Shown piece by piece: positions 4,975 to 10,093 of a stretch of 10,093 nucleotides of DNA. Within the stretch, counting starts at the first letter, position 1. Every line of letters starts with the position of its first letter. Under the pieces are notes generated by a model that saw nothing but the letters and a program-made list of their open reading frames with translations, made no database searches and was not told the origin of the DNA. The position numbers and the translations under genes were made by a program. Source of the stretch: Gordonibacter sp036659115 (GTDB lineage: Bacteria > Actinomycetota > Coriobacteriia > Coriobacteriales > Eggerthellaceae); assembly GCF_036659115.1 (NCBI RefSeq), contig NZ_JAVXDF010000084.1. One strand, given 5' to 3'.

Positions 4975-7515
4975 TCAACCAAGCTGCAACACCGGGTGCA
5001 GGTCCTCCATGCGAACCGTGCGCCGGCGATACGCCACGAAGCACGTCAGCGCGAAGCACACCGCGCCTATGGCGAACAGCACGAAGCACGAGAAAGCCAC
5101 AGCACCGTAGTCCAAGCCCGCCATGATCTGGCGCATGCCCTCCACCACGTACGTCATGGGCATGTAGGGGCTGATGGCCTGGAAGAAGTCCGGCGTCGTC
5201 TGGATGGGGAACGTGCCGGCGCACGCCGTGAGCTGCAACATGAGCAGGATGATGGCCAAGAACTTGCCGGGGAACCCGAACGCCGCCATGAGGAACTGCA
5301 TGATAGCCGCGAATACGAGCGCGGTCAGGTAGCCCATGGCATAGAACGCGGGCACGTTGTCTATCTGCAGCTGCAAGCCGAACTGAAGCACCACCATGAG
5401 CAGCGTGGCCTGGATGAGCGAGAAGAACGCTACCGGCAGGTAGTTCGCCAACGCCACCATGACGGGGTTGCCGCCGGAAAGGATAAGGCGGTTGTTGAGG
5501 GGCTTGAACACGAAGCCCGCCACCAGGCCGCCCACCCAAAGGCCCAGCGCCATGAAGTACGGGGCGAAGCCGGTGCCGTAGTTCTTCACCGTGGTGTAGT
5601 AGTCGTTGGCAAGCTCGATCGGAGAACTCATAACCTCGGACTTGCCGTTGATGTTGGATGTCTGCTCGGCGGCGGTGTCGGCGCCCTCAGCCAGTTTCTC
5701 GGACAGCTCGCCCGAACCGCCCACGGCATCGTGCAGGCCCGTGGTGAGCGTGGCCGAGCCCTCTTGCAGCTGCGTGGCGCCGGAGGCGATCTGCACGGAG
5801 CCGTCTTTGGCGCTCGTCGCGCCGGAGGCGAGCTGCGTGGCGCCGTCGTTCAGTTGGTTAGCACCGGACACAGCCGATGAGGCACCTGCGTCCACCTGGC
5901 TGGCACCGCCGGCAACCTGGGAGGCACCCGCCACGAGCGTGGACATGTTGGCGTTCACCTGCGAAGCGCCGCCGTCGATCCGCAGGATGGCTGCACGAAG
6001 GGCCGGCGACTGCTGCACGAGCGGAAGCAGCTGCGACGACAGGTTGTCGTAGCCAACACCCAAGTTGTTCAGGCCACCGCAGAGCGTCGTGGACGACGTG
6101 TCGGACGCCGCGCCGATGCCGGCGGCCATGAGGTTCGCGCCACCAAAGAGCGTGGCATCCGTCGCGTCGGAGGGCGAGCCGATACCGGCAGCGAGCTGGT
6201 TGAGCCCGCCGTTCACGGTGCTTGAACCCGTATCGTTCGCAAAGCCGATGCCTGCCTGCATACCCGAAACGCCCGCACCGATGCCCTGGGCGTACTGCTG
6301 CGCGCCCGCATTGGCGGCGACAGCCTGCTCGACGGCCGCTTTGGCGGTAGGGTTCGTGTCGCCGATGGCCGCGAGCGCCGCTTGAAGCGCCTGGTCCTGC
6401 GAGGTCAAAACACCCGACAGCGACTGGGAGGCACCGCCGACGCCCTGCAAGCCCGCCGACAGCGAGGCAACGCCGCCCTTGACGCCTGCAACGCCGCCGG
6501 ACAGCCGCCCTGCTGCGCCTTGCAAGCCCGACGCCCCTGCTGCTAGCTGGCCCGCCGCACCCTTGAGCCCTTCGATGCCGCCGGAGATCTGCTGCGATCC
6601 CGCCTCGGCTTCCTGGACCTTTTGGTTGTCGGGAAGCGCTGCGGTCTGCTGCGCCAGCTGGCCCGCGCCTGCCGCCAGCACGCTCGTGCCGTCCGCTTGC
6701 AGCTGCGACGCGCCACCTGCGACGCTCGATGCGCCTGCAGACACCTGCGACGTGCCGCTTTTCAACTGGTTCGCACCCGATACGAGAGAACGCGTGCCCT
6801 GGCTAAGCGTAAACGTGCCGCCAGCCAACGTGCCCAGACCGCTCTCGAGCGACGCAGCGCCGTCTTTCAGCGTGCCGAGGTTGGTCGTAATGGTCTGGCT
6901 GCCGTCCTTCGCCGTGACCAAGCCGTCTTTCAGCGTGCCGGCCCCGTCGGCGGCCGTGCGGATGTCCTTGCCGGAGTCGGCCACGCGATTCAGCACCGTC
7001 TCCCAATACTGTTTGGACACGGTGCCGCTCATGCGGGTGCGCACCTCCTTCCACACAGTCTCGCCGATCTGGGAGGCCAACATGTTTTCGCTTTGGTTGT
7101 ACTCTATCTTGAGCTTCGCCTTCTCGGGAGCATCGCCGTCCACCGATGCCACGCTTGCGGAAAAGTCCGCGGGGACCGTGCACGTCATGAAGTACCTGCC
7201 GTCCTCAAGGCCCTTCTGCGCCTCGTCGGCCGAAACGAAGTTCCACTGCAAGCCATCGTCGGTGCCCTTGAGTTCGTCTACGACGTCGTCGCCCAGATTG
7301 CGGCTTTCCGCAGCGATGACCGCGCCCTTATCCTCGTTCACCACGGCCACCGGTACTGTGTTTAGGCGCGCGTAGGGGTCTTGAAACGCCGCCAGGTACA
7401 GCGCGCCGTACAGAAGCGGCATGATGGCGATGGCAGTGATGACCACCCACATGATCTTGGATGCCGTAATGTTCTTCCACTCAAGCCCGGCGTAGCGCAC
7501 ACCTTTGAACGCCAT
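4975..7515 (-). CDS. YhgE/Pip-family membrane protein (ABC-2-like permease with long extracytoplasmic region)
   Basis: The 846-residue protein has the family plan. One membrane segment lies near the N-terminus (about 21-43, IMWVVITAIAIMPLLYGALY), followed by a globular part with VPVAVVNEDKG (54-64) and KLKIEYNQSENMLASQIGE (134-152). A long Gly/Ala/Ser-rich region follows (about 185-620), with seven-residue steps such as GASQV-AGGASQV and GATQLASGATS. Five membrane segments close the protein (about 650-672, 683-712, 722-748, 751-767, 805-828). The family includes lactococcal phage-infection protein Pip and the SPP1 receptor YueB/EsaA linked to type VII secretion; the membrane end resembles ABC-2 permeases. 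Residues 421-486 form three exact 22-residue tandem repeats. The start follows the ATPase stop codon by 2 nt, and its ribosome binding site (GGAGGCGAG) lies inside the last ATPase codons, so translation is coupled. An export or cell-envelope role is likely; the substrate is unknown. Confidence 0.9.
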   Translation of the reverse strand: MAFKGVRYAGLEWKNITASKIMWVVITAIAIMPLLYGALYLAAFQDPYARLNTVPVAVVNEDKGAVIAAESRNLGDDVVDELKGTDDGLQWNFVSADEAQKGLEDGRYFMTCTVPADFSASVASVDGDAPEKAKLKIEYNQSENMLASQIGETVWKEVRTRMSGTVSKQYWETVLNRVADSGKDIRTAADGAGTLKDGLVTAKDGSQTITTNLGTLKDGAASLESGLGTLAGGTFTLSQGTRSLVSGANQLKSGTSQVSAGASSVAGGASQLQADGTSVLAAGAGQLAQQTAALPDNQKVQEAEAGSQQISGGIEGLKGAAGQLAAGASGLQGAAGRLSGGVAGVKGGVASLSAGLQGVGGASQSLSGVLTSQDQALQAALAAIGDTNPTAKAAVEQAVAANAGAQQYAQGIGAGVSGMQAGIGFANDTGSSTVNGGLNQLAAGIGSPSDATDATLFGGANLMAAGIGAASDTSSTTLCGGLNNLGVGYDNLSSQLLPLVQQSPALRAAILRIDGGASQVNANMSTLVAGASQVAGGASQVDAGASSAVSGANQLNDGATQLASGATSAKDGSVQIASGATQLQEGSATLTTGLHDAVGGSGELSEKLAEGADTAAEQTSNINGKSEVMSSPIELANDYYTTVKNYGTGFAPYFMALGLWVGGLVAGFVFKPLNNRLILSGGNPVMVALANYLPVAFFSLIQATLLMVVLQFGLQLQIDNVPAFYAMGYLTALVFAAIMQFLMAAFGFPGKFLAIILLMLQLTACAGTFPIQTTPDFFQAISPYMPMTYVVEGMRQIMAGLDYGAVAFSCFVLFAIGAVCFALTCFVAYRRRTVRMEDLHPVLQLG
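6058..6255 (-). repeat. Three tandem 66-bp units encoding 22-residue repeats in the YhgE protein
   Basis: Residues 421-442, 443-464 and 465-486 align without gaps. Each starts AGIG and keeps D at position 8, T at 13, GG at 16-17 and N at 19. They stand out from the seven-residue pattern on both sides. Confidence 0.85.
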
Positions 7516-7517
7516 GG

Positions 7518-8324
7518 TTACTCGCCTCCCTTTTCAAGATAGATGCACGCATCGGCGCGCTCGCCCAGCGAGCGCTCGATCACGCCCACGACCACCGCGG
7601 CATTGCGCTCGCGCGCAGCACGCTTGAGCAGGTCGATCAACCCTTCGGACTGCGACATGGTCAGCTGGTCTTCCACATCGTCGATGACCACGGCATCAGG
7701 GCCGCCCGCAAACGCAAGCGCGATGCCTAGCTGCGCCAGCTTCTCGGCCGTAAGGTCCTTCACCCGCACCTCCGCCACCTCGGCGAGATCCCACTCATCG
7801 AGGTACGCCACAACCAGCTCGCGACGCGAAGGACGCCTGAACAACCCGAACTCGGCGCTTACCGCATTGGCGGCCGTCAGGTTCTCCTGCAGCTCGTTTA
7901 ACCCCGCCACCAGGCCAAGACCCACGCGACGTTCGATCTTGGCACGGTTGTGCGGCAGCTCCAGCCCGCCCACGGCAAGCGAGCCCTTCGTGAACCTCAT
8001 GCGACCCGCCAGCGTGAGCAGCAACGCCGTCTTGCCGCTGCCGTTGCGCCCGCGCACGGCCACGACCTGGCCGCGCCCGACGTCGAGATCGACCCCGCGG
8101 TAGGCGTAGCCTCGGATCGTCTTCAGCTCTAAACCCCGTGCGACCAGAAAGGCCTCCTCGCGCGGTTTGCGCATGACGGGCAGCGGCGCCGTGGCGGCGC
8201 TCGGGGGCGAAGCCACACCGACAACGTGGGCGCACGTTTCCCCGACGGCATCTGACACCGACCCCGCGCCAACCGCACCCGCAGCTTTCGCCGCAAGCAC
8301 GTTTCCGCTCTCTACCTCTTCCAT
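7518..8324 (-). CDS. ABC-type ATP-binding protein with degenerate catalytic motifs, partner of YhgE
   Basis: The 268-residue protein has an intact Walker A loop, GRNGSGKT (92-99), after a typical 'v..G.vvavrGrNGSGKT' lead-in. The later motifs are eroded. In the place of the LSGGQ signature it reads LTAEKLAQLG (191-200). Walker B is VVIDD (212-216), with Asp where the catalytic Glu should be. The switch-histidine region reads VVGVIERSLGERAD (245-258) without His. ATP binding is therefore likely, while hydrolysis may be slow or need a partner. Residues 1-55 are an Ala/Val-rich extension before the domain. The start is supported by AAAGGAG just upstream. It is the first gene of the operon, and its stop is 2 nt from the YhgE start, which argues that the two form one complex. 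An alternative start at residue 51 is possible but has weaker support. Confidence 0.82.
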   Translation of the reverse strand: MEEVESGNVLAAKAAGAVGAGSVSDAVGETCAHVVGVASPPSAATAPLPVMRKPREEAFLVARGLELKTIRGYAYRGVDLDVGRGQVVAVRGRNGSGKTALLLTLAGRMRFTKGSLAVGGLELPHNRAKIERRVGLGLVAGLNELQENLTAANAVSAEFGLFRRPSRRELVVAYLDEWDLAEVAEVRVKDLTAEKLAQLGIALAFAGGPDAVVIDDVEDQLTMSQSEGLIDLLKRAARERNAAVVVGVIERSLGERADACIYLEKGGE

Positions 8325-8339
8325 GTTTGCTCCTTTTTG

Positions 8340-8353
8340 ACTGACTAGTCAGT
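8340..8353 (-). promoter_or_regulatory. Perfect 14-bp palindrome, probable TetR operator
   Basis: ACTGACTAGTCAGT is identical to its reverse complement and is flanked by T-rich and A-rich runs. It sits between the predicted transcription start (about 8360) and the ribosome binding site of the ATPase gene. Size and symmetry suit a TetR dimer, and a TetR gene lies at the end of the same gene group. Confidence 0.75.
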
Positions 8354-8366
8354 TTTTTCTTTCGGC

Positions 8367-8394
8367 AGTATAGCATCGTCAAGGGAGAAAGCAA
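8367..8394 (-). promoter_or_regulatory. Promoter of the ATPase-YhgE operon
   Basis: On the minus strand TTGCTT (8389-8394) and TATACT (8367-8372) lie 16 bp apart, the latter matching five of six -10 bases. The start would be near 8360, placing the palindrome at about +7 to +20, where a bound repressor would block the polymerase. Confidence 0.6.
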
Positions 8395-8783
8395 GTGATC
8401 CGTCCACATTTGCGTATACTTCACAGCTGACGCAGCGGAGAGCCGAGGGCCGGGCCAAAACGACGACGAGCAGGGCCGTGGCGCCCACCTCCGTCTGCCG
8501 CGCACCTGCGGCATGGGCAGAACCCGTGCTGCCTCCACTGCGTTTGTCAGCATTTCGGTATGACAAGGAACCCGTCGTAAAACCAATTTCATCCCTACTG
8601 CAGGTAGATTATCCAAGCCAACTGCAAAATACTGGAGCTAGGAAAGGGGCTTGCCCAAACATCGTGCTGCGCAAGTTCACCCGCGACGTTCCGACAAGAT
8701 CGCCCGCATCCAAGCTGGAAGAGAGTCCGCTGCTCCGCAACGCCCTCCCCCCGCACCGATCCCAACCGCTAGGAGAAGCCGCC
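8395..8783. other. Gene-free divergent intergenic stretch upstream of the MFS gene
   Basis: About 390 bp without a supported gene separate the operon promoter from the MFS start. A plus-strand TATACT (8415-8420) and TATGAC (8559-8564) are possible -10 elements but have no good -35 partners. Short open frames on both strands lack ribosome binding sites and recognisable features. The length leaves room for regulatory sites or a long leader for the MFS gene. Confidence 0.4.
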
Positions 8784-10093
8784 ATGAACGACAGCGCGCT
8801 ACAAGAAGACGTAGGCTTCGACACTGCCGTGCCCCAACGGAGTGCGAAGACCAGCAAGGCATTTTACGGGTATCCATTGATCGTGGTGCTCGGGTTCATG
8901 TACTTCTGTTCTTCAGGCATCGTTTTGCCGACGGCAACCCTCGTCAACCCGCTCATGCTGCAAGACGCCTCTCTCGGCATGAACGCCACCATATTGGGTA
9001 CAGGCTTTTCCGTCTTCGTGCTGGTGCAAGGCCTCTCCGCACCACTTGTCGGCGCGCTTATCTCACGGAAGGGCGCACGCTTTTGCATGACGATGGGTGC
9101 GATCGTGATGCTTGCAGCCATGCTTTTCCTGATCTTCTTCGTGTCTTCGCCGCTCGCATACTTCATCGCATTCGGCGTCGTCACAAGCGCCGCCACCATG
9201 ATGGTCGGCCAGGTTGCGGTACAGAGCACGATCGGCGACTGGTTCATCGCGCGGCGCGGCGTGGCAATGACCGCCATGATGGTTATCGGTGCCAGCGCTT
9301 CGTTCATAGGCCCTCCCGTTATCAACGCCATCATCGGCGCCACCGGCGGAACCTGGCAAAGCGGCTGGTATCTTCTGGTGGGCCTGAGCGTCATACTCAT
9401 TCCCGTTGCCGTACTCTTCGTCAAGAACAAACCTTCCGACCTTGGTCAGCACCCCGATGGTGTAACCGACCCGAGCGATATCGGCACCGCAGGGAAGGGC
9501 TTTAAGGTCTATAAGAACATGGGGACCGTGCCGTTCAAGGACGTGCTGAGGTCGCCGTACTTCTGGCTGATATCACTTGCAGCCACCGGCGGGTTCGCCG
9601 CCTATACCCTAGCCATCTCGCAGGGCGTCATCCACTTCACCTCGCTTGGATTCAACAACGGCCTTATTGTCGCGGGCGTTGCCATCATGGGCGGCGTCAG
9701 CCTTTTGGGCAAGCTGCTCTTAGGATTGGTCTCCGATCGCATCGAGCCCATCCGTCTCATCGTCGCGTCGACGGTGGTGCTGGTCATCGGCATACTGGCA
9801 GGCGCAACGGCACAAAACGATTCCATGCTCTACGTGTACTACATATGCGTCGGCTTCGGGTTCGGCGGCGTCAACGCCGTGTTCCCCACGGCGATGGCAA
9901 ACTACTTCGGAGCCTCGTCGTTCTCGAAGAACCTCGGCACCGGCATTATGATCACGACCGTGGTTGCCTCCACGCTCCCCATCATGAGCGGCGCGATATT
10001 CGACGCAACGGGCAGCTGCACCATCGCGTTCTACATCGTCGCCGTGATCGTCGCTGCCTGCGCAGTATGCGGCCTGCTGGTGAAGATACCGAA
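8784..10093 (+). CDS. MFS transporter, OFA/MCT-like (partial, runs off right edge)
   Basis: The 436 visible residues cover nearly the whole usual length of this family; only the C-terminal tail is cut by the edge. About twelve hydrophobic segments are seen, the first at residues 31-50 (PLIVVLGFMYFCSSGIVLPT). The MFS motif between segments 2 and 3 reads GALISRKGAR (90-99), and its half-repeat after segment 8 reads GKLLLGLVSDRIEP (309-322). DWFIARRGVAMTAM (152-165) is the 'nWF..RRG.a.g' signature of oxalate/formate-antiporter-like carriers, and KNKPSDLGQHPDG (214-226) is the usual loop after segment 6. AGGAG (8771-8775) lies 8 nt before the ATG. The gene points away from the ATPase-YhgE operon. 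The substrate is not predictable; small carboxylates are typical of the family. Confidence 0.88.
   Translation, partial: MNDSALQEDVGFDTAVPQRSAKTSKAFYGYPLIVVLGFMYFCSSGIVLPTATLVNPLMLQDASLGMNATILGTGFSVFVLVQGLSAPLVGALISRKGARFCMTMGAIVMLAAMLFLIFFVSSPLAYFIAFGVVTSAATMMVGQVAVQSTIGDWFIARRGVAMTAMMVIGASASFIGPPVINAIIGATGGTWQSGWYLLVGLSVILIPVAVLFVKNKPSDLGQHPDGVTDPSDIGTAGKGFKVYKNMGTVPFKDVLRSPYFWLISLAATGGFAAYTLAISQGVIHFTSLGFNNGLIVAGVAIMGGVSLLGKLLLGLVSDRIEPIRLIVASTVVLVIGILAGATAQNDSMLYVYYICVGFGFGGVNAVFPTAMANYFGASSFSKNLGTGIMITTVVASTLPIMSGAIFDATGSCTIAFYIVAVIVAACAVCGLLVKIP

Noticed and set aside
4049..5880. Long plus-strand open frames of 353 and 339 residues
   Set aside because: They lie antisense to tetR and the YhgE gene, which have clear family features. 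High GC produces long shadow frames, and these have His/Arg-rich composition without motifs.
8345..8566. 73-residue minus-strand frame upstream of the ABC ATPase
   Set aside because: It runs through the operon promoter and operator, lacks a ribosome binding site and shows no family features.

Overview
The window reads like high-GC chromosomal DNA of a gut Actinomycetota of the class Coriobacteriia, probably Eggerthellaceae. This is an inference from GC-rich codon use, from a Coriobacteriia-style DUF559/Vsr-like nuclease, and from the pairing of an ABC ATPase with a YhgE/Pip protein. No rRNA or tRNA gene is visible.

Left part (1-3544). A headless remnant of an ABC-exporter ATPase runs off the left edge on the minus strand. 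It is followed by nnrD (plus strand), which repairs hydrated NAD(P)H. Convergent to nnrD, about 2 kb away, lies acpS (minus strand), the holo-ACP synthase. Between these housekeeping genes sits a lower-GC accessory block. It holds a 12-unit, 11-bp tandem repeat array, then a perfect DnaA-box 9-mer and a likely leaderless promoter, then a 335-aa protein with a PD-(D/E)XK (DUF559/Vsr-like) nuclease end. A gene-free, heavily structured stretch follows (2432-3010), including a 40-nt inverted repeat pair.

Middle (3545-4018). There is no gene here. It contains hairpin-bearing repeats and a 100-N assembly gap flanked on both sides by the same exact 55 nt.

Right part (4019-8394, minus strand). A promoter with a perfect 14-bp palindrome just downstream of its start drives an ABC-type ATPase with degenerate motifs. 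The ATPase is translationally coupled to an 846-aa YhgE/Pip membrane protein. A TetR-family regulator follows from its own TATAAT promoter. Together they look like a self-contained, TetR-controlled envelope or efflux module.

Right edge (8784-10093, plus strand). A divergent MFS transporter of the oxalate/formate-antiporter (OFA/MCT-like) type runs off the window.
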